From: UBA2588 sp002339805
Lineage (GTDB): Bacteria; Chloroflexota; Dehalococcoidia; Lucifugimonadales; UBA3495
NCBI GenBank assembly: GCA_045562555.1
Contig: JBJKVO010000002.1
Span: 1 to 64,000, forward strand
Direction: 5' to 3'
Length of the DNA stretch: 64,000 nucleotides
The notes beneath the pieces are model-generated. The model did not search any database. It had not been told where the DNA came from and saw nothing but the letters and a program-made list of their open reading frames with translations. Made by a program: the position numbers and the translations under genes. This document shows, piece after piece, positions 54,822-63,952 of the stretch (position 1 is its first letter; each line of letters opens with the position of its first letter).

Positions 54822-55415
54822 ATGGAATTTTCTGTTGGCGGATTGGGGAAAATATTATCTCAACGGCCCGTTGTAGAAGAAACAGATCATGGCGCATTCA
54901 TGCCAGCTGCTGTGATGGTGCTAGTTTATAAGAAAGATAATCAATATTGTGTGTTGTTGAACAAGAGGTCTCAATTAGTAGAACATCATAAAGGTGAAAT
55001 GTCTTTCCCTGGAGGAGCTAAAGATCCGGGTGATGGTGTGTTCATAAATACAGCATTGAGAGAAACTGAAGAAGAGATGGGAATTAAAACAAAAGATATC
55101 ACTGTTTTGGGCCAGCTTGATGACACCATAACCAGAAGTAATTTCGTCGTTAAAGTCTTTGTAGGCACCATCGATTATCCATATCATTTTGATCCCAGTG
55201 ACATAGAAATTGCTGAGGTAGTAGAAATCCCGATATTAGATCTTATGTCGGAAGAAAACCAATATGTGGAAACTAGGTGGGATGGAGTGAATTCGTTTGA
55301 CAGTGTCTCTTATGGATATGGCGATTATTTGGTATATGGTGCAACAGCCACCATATTATCTCAGTTCCTGGATGTAGTTTCTGATAATTTTAGTTTGGAG
55401 GGACAGGTCAATTGA
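54822..55415 (+). CDS. Nudix CoA pyrophosphatase-like hydrolase
   Basis: A 197-residue Nudix protein. LLNKRSQLVEHHKGEMSFPGG at about 45-65 matches the CoA-specific UPF0035 motif, and the Nudix box runs from GGAKDPGDG through ALRETEEEMGI. It probably cleaves CoA to 3',5'-ADP and 4'-phosphopantetheine. The gene sits between the MoxR-type and VWA genes, five bases after the first and overlapping the second by four, which may be chance or functional. Confidence 0.87.
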   Translation: MEFSVGGLGKILSQRPVVEETDHGAFMPAAVMVLVYKKDNQYCVLLNKRSQLVEHHKGEMSFPGGAKDPGDGVFINTALRETEEEMGIKTKDITVLGQLDDTITRSNFVVKVFVGTIDYPYHFDPSDIEIAEVVEIPILDLMSEENQYVETRWDGVNSFDSVSYGYGDYLVYGATATILSQFLDVVSDNFSLEGQVN

Positions 55416-58400
55416 GTACAGAGGCTTGGAAAGAATTAGAGTCCTCTTTGAATACTTTGCCGGGTTCAGTAAGTGATGCTTACGAAGAATCCAAGGTTTC
55501 AATGGGCGAAATTTTTAGCGATGATGAGCTTTTATTGTGGGGCAAAGAAGGCTTGGCTATAGGAACTCAGACAGTCCGGTCTTGGGAGGCAGCAATCGAA
55601 TATTTTAATGTAAGCGCTATGGTTGTTAAATCGCTTGCATTTCCGTCATTTATGCAGTGGGCCAGATGCGGGACACATTTGTCTCAAGATGCTCCTTCTT
55701 TAGCTTCTGCATTTTTCTCAGTAAGTCCATCTATCGTGACTAATCTTCGGCCGCAATACATACCTCGATGGGTAGGTCTAGGAAGAGGATTGTACAAAGG
55801 GACATGGAAATCTGGTAATTTGGCAAGTAAATTTTTTGAATGTAGCCCTGAACTAGTGAGAAACTTACCTTTTTGGGATGTTGAAATATTCGCTTCTTTA
55901 CTAGAGTCAATTTCAGGAAAATCATACGAAGTAGCAGCAGACTGTTTGGATTTGGGAACGACAGTTCTCCCCGCTATGGGTAGGGAACGTGAAGTGTTCC
56001 TGTCGATGCTTCGGTCGTTGACTGACACCAGTTGGAGGGAAGTAAAGAGTTGCCTTGAGATAGTGCCAAAAGTTGCAAAAGACGTGGAAGATATGCAAAT
56101 AGGTAGGTTCCTCAAACTTGGTGAAAAACTTGCTAAATCCGGCATGAAAGATACCTCGAGGTTCATGGCTGATGGCACTCAAGCTTTGAGCGGAGTACAA
56201 CCGAACACGCACGGCAAGATCCTTGATTTATGCGAGACGTTGGTAGAAGTTGAATATGACGCTGTGCAACCATTTCTTAAGAGTCTAGAGACAGTTCTTG
56301 CTGGAATAACTATTATTCAATTAGATCAATGGTTTCAGACGGGCTTGAACTTGATCAAAGAAAATAAAGAAGCAGGGTTAGCATTCTTTAAAATTGAATC
56401 CAATACTTCCGAGTCTGTCTTAAAAACATTATCTTCTAGTATAGATTTAGATGTTATTAAAGGAATAGTTACGCTTTATTGCACGGCATTGACCGGCCAG
56501 GATATCGAAATTAGTAACAGCCAAGAGCTCGTAGACAAAGGAATTGGATGGGTAGATGAGAGTTGGGCTTCCACAGACGGGACGCAAGTCTTTTTGCCTG
56601 CAGTGGTAGATCAATACGACGATAAACAGTCAAATTTTTCTTGGTTCAAAGTGATTGCTACTCATCAAGTCGGAAGATTGGAATTTGGTAGTTTTGAATT
56701 TGAATTTGATACAGAAGCGAAAGTGTTTACTAACCGTAGGGTGGATGCAGAGAAAGCCCAAGCCGAGAAGCTAACTAAATTAGGACAGCCTGATGAAGTA
56801 GGGAATGTTAGAACTTACACAGACATAGGGAAATTCCTTAATTTGTTTGATGAGACCAAATTGGCTTTCGATATTTTTACTGTTATGGAAGATTGTAGGT
56901 TAGATTATCTGATCAAGACATTGTACCCAGGAATTAAGGCATCAACAAAACAGGTACAAGATGATGCGATATTGAAAAGACCTGAGATAACAGAATTACC
57001 ATTGAAAGAGGCTATGATTGAATTGTTGATACGTTTCAGCTTGGATCAATTCAATGACCTAAAAGTTCCAGAAGAATATGAAGATGTAGTAATTACTTTG
57101 GCAAACTTGGTGCACACACTTGGAAACTCTGAATCGACTGTAGAAGATTCAGCAGAAGCCACGATCAGAGCGTACGAACTGATTTCTAAGGTTATTAATG
57201 AAACAAAACCAGAAGAAGAATGGAAAGATGAGGATTTGGAAGATCAATTAGAAGATTTTGATGAAGATGAATTCGAATCTTTAGTGGAGAAAATGCAACA
57301 GTCATTGGAAATGAGTGGCGAAGATGGAGAAGGTGATCCTTATGACTCGCCATCACCTGTGGAATATCGAGGAGATTTTAAGCCAGAAATGGTACAGTTG
57401 ATCTCTAAATTGCAAAATGATGCTTCTGAACCTGGGGAAAATCAACCTTTGTCTCAAGAAGAGTTAGAACAATTGTTACAGGAGACTGATGAGTTAGAAC
57501 TGGATGCGGAACAAGGTGAAATTGATGCTGGGATGTTTGCTGCTTGGGTTGAAAACATCATGAAAGAGGCTGGTATGCCTCCTCCAGAAGGAGAACCCGG
57601 AGATGGGCAATCCCCTGTATTATCGAGTGCGGAAGAGGAAGGAGAGCTCGAAGCTCAAGAACCTAAAACCTATGCTTATGATGAATGGGATTTTAGAGCG
57701 GGAGACTATAAACCAAGATGGTGCATAGTAAAAGAAAAAACCTTGGAAGAAGGCGAGCAATCTTTTTATACAGAGGCTTTAAATAACTACTCGGGTTTAC
57801 TTGCCCATATTAAACGTCAGTTTGAACTTATAATGCCAGAAACGTGGAGGAAAACTTACAGATTAGTTGATGGAGAAGATATTGATTTAAATGCCGCAAT
57901 CGAAGCAATTTCAGATTTAAGAATGGGAGTACCCCCAGAAGACAAGATATACTGGAGACGCAATAAAGTGGAGAGAGATGTAGCCGCCGTATTCTTGCTA
58001 GACATGAGTGCATCAACCGCTGAAGCGATTGATGAAGGCAGACAGAACTCAGACGACACAGATGCTCCAGATGACCCAGTTGAATATATGGTATGGCTTA
58101 GGAGAAGGAGAGAGGGCCTGACTAGGCGAAATTACAAAAGGATTATAGATTTAGAGAAAGAGAGCGCGGCACTGATTATACAGGCGATAGAATCCATTGG
58201 AGATCAATACGGTATCTATGGATTTTCTGGATACGGTCGAGAAAATGTAGAATTCTATGTAATTAAAGATATAGATGAACCTTTTAATGACAAAATCAAA
58301 CGAAGAATAGATAAGATTACTCCATTGCATGCTACTCGAATGGGTGCTTCAATACGGCATGCGATAACGAAATTAGAAAATAAAGACGCTACCACGAAGA

Positions 58401-58663
58401 TAATGTTTTTGATCAGTGATGGGAGACCCCAAGATAGAGGATATAGTAGGGAAGGGGTAGAGAAAGAATATGCCGTCCATGATACACATCAGGCTCTAAT
58501 AGAGGCACGTCGGAAAAATATAATTCCGTTCTGTCTTACGGTGGATAAGGCTGGTCATGATTATCTCAAAGAAATGTGTGGAGACATGGGGTATGAAGTT
58601 TTGGATAATATATGGTCTCTTCCTGAACGACTACCTATGGTCTATCGAAACTTAACCAAGTAG
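55412..58663 (+). CDS. large NorD/CbbO-like VWA-domain protein with helical repeats
   Basis: A 1083-residue protein with a C-terminal von Willebrand factor A domain. The metal-binding site is AVFLLDMSAST, with Asp at about residue 864, then ATRMGASIRHAI and MFLISDGRPQDRGY. This is the NorD/CbbO pattern that partners MoxR-type ATPases. Residues about 50-360 contain about eight degenerate repeats of about 37 residues (A-x-x-F-F-x-x-S-P-x-x-V-x-x-L then a W-x-x-L-G pattern), predicted helical. A Glu/Asp-rich stretch lies at about 600-760. TTG start, coupled by overlap to the Nudix gene and preceded by GGAGGGA. Confidence 0.85.
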   Translation: MSTEAWKELESSLNTLPGSVSDAYEESKVSMGEIFSDDELLLWGKEGLAIGTQTVRSWEAAIEYFNVSAMVVKSLAFPSFMQWARCGTHLSQDAPSLASAFFSVSPSIVTNLRPQYIPRWVGLGRGLYKGTWKSGNLASKFFECSPELVRNLPFWDVEIFASLLESISGKSYEVAADCLDLGTTVLPAMGREREVFLSMLRSLTDTSWREVKSCLEIVPKVAKDVEDMQIGRFLKLGEKLAKSGMKDTSRFMADGTQALSGVQPNTHGKILDLCETLVEVEYDAVQPFLKSLETVLAGITIIQLDQWFQTGLNLIKENKEAGLAFFKIESNTSESVLKTLSSSIDLDVIKGIVTLYCTALTGQDIEISNSQELVDKGIGWVDESWASTDGTQVFLPAVVDQYDDKQSNFSWFKVIATHQVGRLEFGSFEFEFDTEAKVFTNRRVDAEKAQAEKLTKLGQPDEVGNVRTYTDIGKFLNLFDETKLAFDIFTVMEDCRLDYLIKTLYPGIKASTKQVQDDAILKRPEITELPLKEAMIELLIRFSLDQFNDLKVPEEYEDVVITLANLVHTLGNSESTVEDSAEATIRAYELISKVINETKPEEEWKDEDLEDQLEDFDEDEFESLVEKMQQSLEMSGEDGEGDPYDSPSPVEYRGDFKPEMVQLISKLQNDASEPGENQPLSQEELEQLLQETDELELDAEQGEIDAGMFAAWVENIMKEAGMPPPEGEPGDGQSPVLSSAEEEGELEAQEPKTYAYDEWDFRAGDYKPRWCIVKEKTLEEGEQSFYTEALNNYSGLLAHIKRQFELIMPETWRKTYRLVDGEDIDLNAAIEAISDLRMGVPPEDKIYWRRNKVERDVAAVFLLDMSASTAEAIDEGRQNSDDTDAPDDPVEYMVWLRRRREGLTRRNYKRIIDLEKESAALIIQAIESIGDQYGIYGFSGYGRENVEFYVIKDIDEPFNDKIKRRIDKITPLHATRMGASIRHAITKLENKDATTKIMFLISDGRPQDRGYSREGVEKEYAVHDTHQALIEARRKNIIPFCLTVDKAGHDYLKEMCGDMGYEVLDNIWSLPERLPMVYRNLTK

Positions 58664-59872
58664 TTTTGCTAGTTCTATCAATGCAGTGTTCGCGGCTCTG
58701 CGTTTTATAGTGATTCTTCTCGCTGGCACATTGATTGGTATTTCAGATATTGTGTTTGGCCCAACTATGGATATATGAAGATTTGCGGATTGTACAGTGG
58801 TGTTATTACTAGGTTCAGTTTCTCCAATAATCCCTATGCCTAAATCTGACCCCATTTCTTTCTTTATAAGCTTTGCCATATCGGTAGCTGTTTGTTGATT
58901 GATCCTGGCATAAGCCGGAACGTTATTGTCATGGAGTCCCAAATGTTCTGTGTCTGCTTGACCTGTAATAAGGCCCCCCTTGTAGAAAACATCATGGCTC
59001 GGGATCTGTGTTATCAGATCGGATAACATTCCTCCTGTACAAGCGTCCCAAGTTGAAACTGTAAGATTTTGCTGCCTTAGAAGCTGGTAGCAAGATTGCG
59101 CTGGTGTATCAGTGTCATATCCCCATATGTATTCACTTAATTGAGATGTGATAGATTTTTCCATTGGAGTAAGTAAGTCCAGGGCTTCTTTCTCAGTATC
59201 ACCTTTGGATATTATGCGTAAATGTATGCCATCTTGTTTTGAATATATACCAAGGTATGGGTTTATTTGTCCAAAATGTTCTGTGAGTATTTCATCTATA
59301 CGGCCTTCTGACATGCCTAAGGTTTTGATGGTTCTAGTAATTGTTATTTCCCCAGTGGTTTTTTGCCGTAATCGTGGCTCGATTTGTTCTAGCCATAAAG
59401 GATTCATTTCACCCGGAGGACCTGGGAGGTTAATGATCGTTTTGCCATGTTTTTCAGACCACCACCCGGGTGCAGTTCCATATTTGTTTGGAATAAATTG
59501 TGCTGATGGGATTAGCTGGGCTTGTTTTATATTGGTTTTAGGCATTACTTGCCCTCTGGATTGGAAATATTCTTCAAGTTGTTTGACTATTTCAACCTGG
59601 ACACTAGGTTTTTCTTCTAATACTTGTGCAACAGCTTCTCGTGTGAGGTCATCTTGAGTAGGGCCTAGCCCACCAGTAGTTATAACGATATCGGACCTGG
59701 AAAGGGCTAGTGACATAGTCTCAACTAACCTGTGGATGTCATCGCCTACGATAGAAATTTGATTTAGTGAAATTCCTAATCTTGGAAGCCTAGTTGCTAT
59801 CCACGCAGCATTAGAATCTGTGAGCTCCCCCATCAATAATTCGTGACCAATTGATAGTATGTCGGCTTTCAT
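58652..59872 (-). CDS. cinA: CinA-family protein with a degenerate C-terminal domain
   Basis: A 406-residue CinA protein. The N-terminal MoCF (MoaB-like) domain is complete: ILSIGHELLMGELTDSNAAWI, VITTGGLGPTQDDLTREAVA at about 61-80, and NLPGPPGEMNPLW at about 152. The C-terminal nicotinamide-nucleotide amidohydrolase domain is altered at the active site: DACTGGMLSDL replaces the S-E-S-C-TGG motif, and GETEPSNNTT replaces the usual GIAGPGG loop. It may lack deamidase activity, while the pncC-like gene at 9636 keeps it. Converges on the VWA gene with 12 bases overlap. Confidence 0.87.
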   Translation of the reverse strand: MKADILSIGHELLMGELTDSNAAWIATRLPRLGISLNQISIVGDDIHRLVETMSLALSRSDIVITTGGLGPTQDDLTREAVAQVLEEKPSVQVEIVKQLEEYFQSRGQVMPKTNIKQAQLIPSAQFIPNKYGTAPGWWSEKHGKTIINLPGPPGEMNPLWLEQIEPRLRQKTTGEITITRTIKTLGMSEGRIDEILTEHFGQINPYLGIYSKQDGIHLRIISKGDTEKEALDLLTPMEKSITSQLSEYIWGYDTDTPAQSCYQLLRQQNLTVSTWDACTGGMLSDLITQIPSHDVFYKGGLITGQADTEHLGLHDNNVPAYARINQQTATDMAKLIKKEMGSDLGIGIIGETEPSNNTTVQSANLHISIVGPNTISEIPINVPARRITIKRRAANTALIELAKLLG

Positions 59873-59879
59873 GATTTTA

Positions 59880-60425
59880 CTACTTGCTGGGTGTGTACGG
59901 AGGATTTACTGCAAGTTCATTAATAACTCGAGCCCACATTTCAGCTACAGTGAAAATACTTGTTTCGTCAATAAGTTTTACGTATTGATTTTCATTATTT
60001 GGTGTAGTGTCTCCTAAATGAAATTCGAAGACATGACCTCCTTTTTCAGTCACTTTTATGATTGACTGTGGAGGATCTAAACCGTAGGAAGATAAAGGCT
60101 CTTTGACATCTATTAATTCTCGGTTAATCTGAGGTCCGCCCAGCAAGAAGGGAGTCCCACTCCATTTAGGTCCGTACACTTGCACAGGAGGATCTCCGTC
60201 TATAAGCCATATCCATGATGAGCTTCCTGGGGGGCTATTTTTTATAAATTTGACGTGATCTTCTTTGTATTGGACCTCTATTTCTACAATGTCTGAATCA
60301 GAAATTTTATATAACCATTCTCTAGCGACGTGTTCTTCATCCGGTTTGTTAGCCCAGTAGAATGCGGCTGTTGCTCCAACAATGGCAAGAACAACAACTA
60401 GCATGATTGTCAATCTGAAATTCAT
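59880..60425 (-). CDS. DUF4340-like protein of the GldG operon
   Basis: A 181-residue protein with one N-terminal membrane helix (about 6-24) and an extracytoplasmic domain containing ISDSDIVEIEVQY and GGHVFEFHLGDTTP, consistent with DUF4340. Such proteins accompany GldG-like genes in ABC exporter operons of unknown cargo. It is the last gene of the four-gene operon, one base after the GldG-like gene. Confidence 0.75.
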   Translation of the reverse strand: MNFRLTIMLVVVLAIVGATAAFYWANKPDEEHVAREWLYKISDSDIVEIEVQYKEDHVKFIKNSPPGSSSWIWLIDGDPPVQVYGPKWSGTPFLLGGPQINRELIDVKEPLSSYGLDPPQSIIKVTEKGGHVFEFHLGDTTPNNENQYVKLIDETSIFTVAEMWARVINELAVNPPYTPSK

Positions 60426-60426
60426 G

Positions 60427-62247
60427 TTACCTTCTTACCCACCACATGGACAATGCTGCTAATGCTAACAGGCCTGGAAGTATGAACCAAGACGAAAATC
60501 GTACAAAGTCGTATTCGTTAGCATCCAAGTTGAACTCTCTATACACGAATGCTCTGTCTCTGATCGAAATCAAAGAGTAATCTCCTAACACATAATTCAC
60601 AGTGTTTAATAGCAAATTGGTCCCACTTCCTCTGGATAGAAAAGTATTTGATGCGAAATCTGAGTCTCCAAAGATTGCCACATGGGTAAGTTGATTCGGG
60701 TCTGGAGGGGCTGTTAATGGAGTAGAGCCAAGTTGGCCTACCGCCAGCATATACGCGGATGAGAAGAATGGTCCCATAGGATCAGCATTTTCTTCTCCTG
60801 GGGGAATAGGGTCAGTTCGATCTGGATCATCAATTAAGAAACTAAGAGGAGATGTTACAGTCAGAGGTACGGGCCATCTTAGCTCGTCTTGTACAGGTAC
60901 TAAAGCTGTTGTGCCTGGCATGTAAACTTGTCCTAATTGACCGCTCTCTGGGCTAGTAATGCTACGAAGTGCATCCACCATAATAGTGGCCTGGTCCGGA
61001 GGGAGTAATTCGAAATCTTCTGCCCGGATTTGGTTCAGATTCATAGGTTCTGCTCTCAAGATATTAGGGTTGTCTGTGACCCCTAATTCTAGGTCTAAAA
61101 TGTAACCTGGTTGCAATATGATACCCCACATTGCCATTAACGCTCGGAAAGACTCAGGGGTATCAGGTTCCCCTAAAAATATCAGGCGACTAGACTCACG
61201 TCTTTCGGAGTCATCTGGGTTCTTACCTTGCAGAAATTTATGAATTGTTTGGGCATGAGAATCAGGCAATTCAATCGTTGGGCCAGGAATAACTAGTAAA
61301 GCTGCATCATCTGGGACGAATACGTTGTCATCTGTAGGGTCCCATTTTAAAATTTCAGTGTTGTAATTGTCCTGGTTTAAGACTTCTTTGAATGTGGAGT
61401 ATCCCTTGGCAGAAGAGCTTAAAATGGATTTTTCTCCATGGCCTTCCAAGAAGTATATGGTTTTTTGTCCCTTGCTTGTTGCGATTAGCATGCTAGTGTA
61501 TAAATCTTGCTCTAACTCACTATAATCTACGTCACTAGGTTGAACGATGGATGTGAGTTCGCCGCTATCTGTATATACTACGATTGATTCATATGCATTC
61601 ACTCCATATGATCTCGCTAGATCTGGTTCAAGATCAGGGTCTCTAATTTCATAAGTGAATTTATTAGATCTTTTGGAAAATTCGCTAAGCATGTCAGAAG
61701 CTTTGCTGAAACGAGTGATAGCATCTACATTTTCGCTGATGTCTGACGGATAGAACGCTATCGCCTTAACAGGCGTATCTAGTTCACTCAGTAATTCTTT
61801 CGTGCTAGGGGCTAAGCTAAATTGGTTGTTTGCAGTTAGGTCGAAGCGCTGATTGTTTTCAATTGAGAGAAGGTTAAGAATTATAACAATTATGACGAAA
61901 GCACTAATCATGATTAGCGTGTTGGTGCCATATTTCCCGCTCCTGCTAAGGAAAGCTGAGGTTACTTTGCTAAGAGAAATAGCTCCCATCCCAAATAACA
62001 GGACAATTCCAAGGCCTATCAGCACTAGCGCGTAGGGTGCTAATGTATCGATAAACAGGAGAATTATAATTCCTAGAAGTAATGAGACTACCGCTCCAAT
62101 TAATATAGGGTTTGAGTAGTTACTTAATAATTCTACTAATCCACTAATTCGACTTTGGGTTCCGACATTTTCTGGATCTGATTGAGCGACGCGTTCAGCT
62201 CTACTGAGACGCCGCCAGTCTCTGTTTTGATTGTTACCGTTCTGCAC
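60427..62247 (-). CDS. GldG-like ABC exporter auxiliary membrane protein
   Basis: A 606-residue protein with about four N-terminal membrane segments (residues about 45-135), a long extracytoplasmic region, and a C-terminal helix before the last WVRR. The central domain contains VKAIAFYPSD, YEIRDPDLEPDLARSYGVNAYESIVVYTD, IYFLEGHGEKSI and LLVIPGPTIELP, typical of the GldG family that assembles with GldA and GldF in gliding motility, but the family also occurs outside gliding bacteria. It lies between the permease and the DUF4340-like gene. Confidence 0.82.
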   Translation of the reverse strand: MQNGNNQNRDWRRLSRAERVAQSDPENVGTQSRISGLVELLSNYSNPILIGAVVSLLLGIIILLFIDTLAPYALVLIGLGIVLLFGMGAISLSKVTSAFLSRSGKYGTNTLIMISAFVIIVIILNLLSIENNQRFDLTANNQFSLAPSTKELLSELDTPVKAIAFYPSDISENVDAITRFSKASDMLSEFSKRSNKFTYEIRDPDLEPDLARSYGVNAYESIVVYTDSGELTSIVQPSDVDYSELEQDLYTSMLIATSKGQKTIYFLEGHGEKSILSSSAKGYSTFKEVLNQDNYNTEILKWDPTDDNVFVPDDAALLVIPGPTIELPDSHAQTIHKFLQGKNPDDSERRESSRLIFLGEPDTPESFRALMAMWGIILQPGYILDLELGVTDNPNILRAEPMNLNQIRAEDFELLPPDQATIMVDALRSITSPESGQLGQVYMPGTTALVPVQDELRWPVPLTVTSPLSFLIDDPDRTDPIPPGEENADPMGPFFSSAYMLAVGQLGSTPLTAPPDPNQLTHVAIFGDSDFASNTFLSRGSGTNLLLNTVNYVLGDYSLISIRDRAFVYREFNLDANEYDFVRFSSWFILPGLLALAALSMWWVRR

Positions 62248-62248
62248 T

Positions 62249-62992
62249 TTACCTCCAGCGACGTGATTCTAAGATTCGGATTGAAAGAAATACAAACAGG
62301 AAAGTAATGGATATAAAATAAACTACATCGTGGGAATCGATTATGCCTTTATGAAAGTCGTCAAAGTGACTCTTAATTCCAATTTCCTGGATGAATGTGG
62401 ACCAGAATCCTGTCACTACCGTTGAAGCGTAGTCGGCGAAGTATAAGATGAGTAATATTCCCATTGCCACTACTGCAGATACTATTTGGTTACTGTTTAA
62501 AGTAGAAGCGAGTAGCCCTATAGATAAGGTTAAAGCGCCATATAAGATCAAGCCTAGATACCCCGAGTATATAGGGCCAGGATCAGGGTCTGCGAGTAAG
62601 AACAGTAGGATTGGATAATATAAAGTTAGCCCTATCATAAACAGCAAGAATATGAAGCTGGCGATGAATTTCCCGATTATGATTTCCCAGTCCCTTACAG
62701 GGGAAGTAAGTAATAATTCTATGGTACCGAGTTTTTGTTCTTCTGAGATTAGTCGCATCGTGAGGATAGGTGCTATTAATATTAAGATTAGTGTGACTCC
62801 TCCGAATGTTGTTTGACCAAAATCTAGGCCTACGAAGAACCGAGTCAGTGACGCCTCAGGAAAAGGATTTCCTAGATCTATAGTAAAGAATATTCCGGTA
62901 CCCAGGAGAAATATCATTCCTACTATGTAACCTGTGGGACTTGTGAAAAAAGACAGTATTTCTTTTGTGATAATTGCTCGTAGTCCCCTCAT
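62249..62992 (-). CDS. ABC-2 type permease (GldF-like)
   Basis: A 247-residue membrane protein with about six helices. ALRGLRAI-type start, then ITKEILSFFTSPTGYIVG and RLISEEQKLGTIELLLTSPVRDWEIIIGKF are the conserved cytoplasmic loop of the ABC-2 permease family. It is one base downstream of the ATP-binding gene and abuts the GldG-like gene. Probably the membrane channel of the exporter. Confidence 0.88.
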   Translation of the reverse strand: MRGLRAIITKEILSFFTSPTGYIVGMIFLLGTGIFFTIDLGNPFPEASLTRFFVGLDFGQTTFGGVTLILILIAPILTMRLISEEQKLGTIELLLTSPVRDWEIIIGKFIASFIFLLFMIGLTLYYPILLFLLADPDPGPIYSGYLGLILYGALTLSIGLLASTLNSNQIVSAVVAMGILLILYFADYASTVVTGFWSTFIQEIGIKSHFDDFHKGIIDSHDVVYFISITFLFVFLSIRILESRRWR

Positions 62993-63952
62993 CTATGCTC
63001 CTTCGCTAGTGGTCAGTTTGAGGAATATTTGCTCCAGGCTCATAGAATTTAATTGCATACTAAGTAAACTACAATCATTTTCAATAATAACTTTGGAGAT
63101 TGCATCTCGCACATCATAACCATCTGCTACGGTTATTTCGAAGGTTGTATTGTCTGTATTACGTTGTCTTTTTACGCCTGTTACACCCTCTATGTTTTCT
63201 AACACAGGTTGTATTTTTTTATTTGTAGAGGAGATTTCAACTAGGATTTGTTGAGTTGCTTGTAGCCTGGTGGCTAGATTATCAGGAGTATCCTCTGCTA
63301 CAATTTGCCCCTGATTAATGATCAGGACTCTTCCGCAAACCATACTAACTTCAGGCAATATGTGGCTACTTAGAACCACTGTTTGCTGTTTCCCGATATC
63401 CTGTATTAGCCGCCTTGTTTCTACAACTTGAATCGGGTCTATTCCTATAGTAGGTTCATCCATGACTAATATTTCTGGTTCATGTAATATTGCCTGCGCG
63501 ATACCGACTCTTTGTCGGTATCCTTTGGAAAGCTTACCCACTATAGTTTTGTAATAGTCTTGTAATCTGCAAATTTCAATTACATTTCCGAGTTGTTCAT
63601 TTATGCTGCGTCGAGACATACCTCGCAAGGAACCCATAAAGGTAAGATAGTTTTTTACAGTCATGTCCGTGTGTAAAGGAACTGTTTCAGGAAGGTAACC
63701 TATTTTCTTCCTGCATTCTAAAGAATCTTTAACGATATCCATCCCGTCAATCTGTACGGTTCCTCTAGTCGGAGGCATGTAACCGGTTAGAATTCTCATT
63801 GTGGTGGTCTTCCCAGCTCCATTCGGTCCTAGGAAACCAAGGATTTCACCTCGTTGAACCTTAAATTCAACGTCTTCGATGGCTGGTTGAGGCCCATAAT
63901 AATGCGTTAGATTGCCAGCTTCTATTATAAAATCTTCTTTTTTGGTAGTCAT
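62993..63952 (-). CDS. ABC transporter ATP-binding protein (GldA-like)
   Basis: A 319-residue ATPase. Walker A is GPNGAGKTTTMRIL at about 40-53, the signature is LSKGYRQRVGIAQAI at about 142-156, and Walker B is ILVMDEPTIGID at about 161-172. The C-terminal 90 residues after the core form the regulatory domain typical of ABC-2 exporters. First gene of the four-gene operon; a 48-base upstream stretch to the window edge shows no clear promoter. Cargo is unknown. Confidence 0.92.
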   Translation of the reverse strand: MTTKKEDFIIEAGNLTHYYGPQPAIEDVEFKVQRGEILGFLGPNGAGKTTTMRILTGYMPPTRGTVQIDGMDIVKDSLECRKKIGYLPETVPLHTDMTVKNYLTFMGSLRGMSRRSINEQLGNVIEICRLQDYYKTIVGKLSKGYRQRVGIAQAILHEPEILVMDEPTIGIDPIQVVETRRLIQDIGKQQTVVLSSHILPEVSMVCGRVLIINQGQIVAEDTPDNLATRLQATQQILVEISSTNKKIQPVLENIEGVTGVKRQRNTDNTTFEITVADGYDVRDAISKVIIENDCSLLSMQLNSMSLEQIFLKLTTSEGA

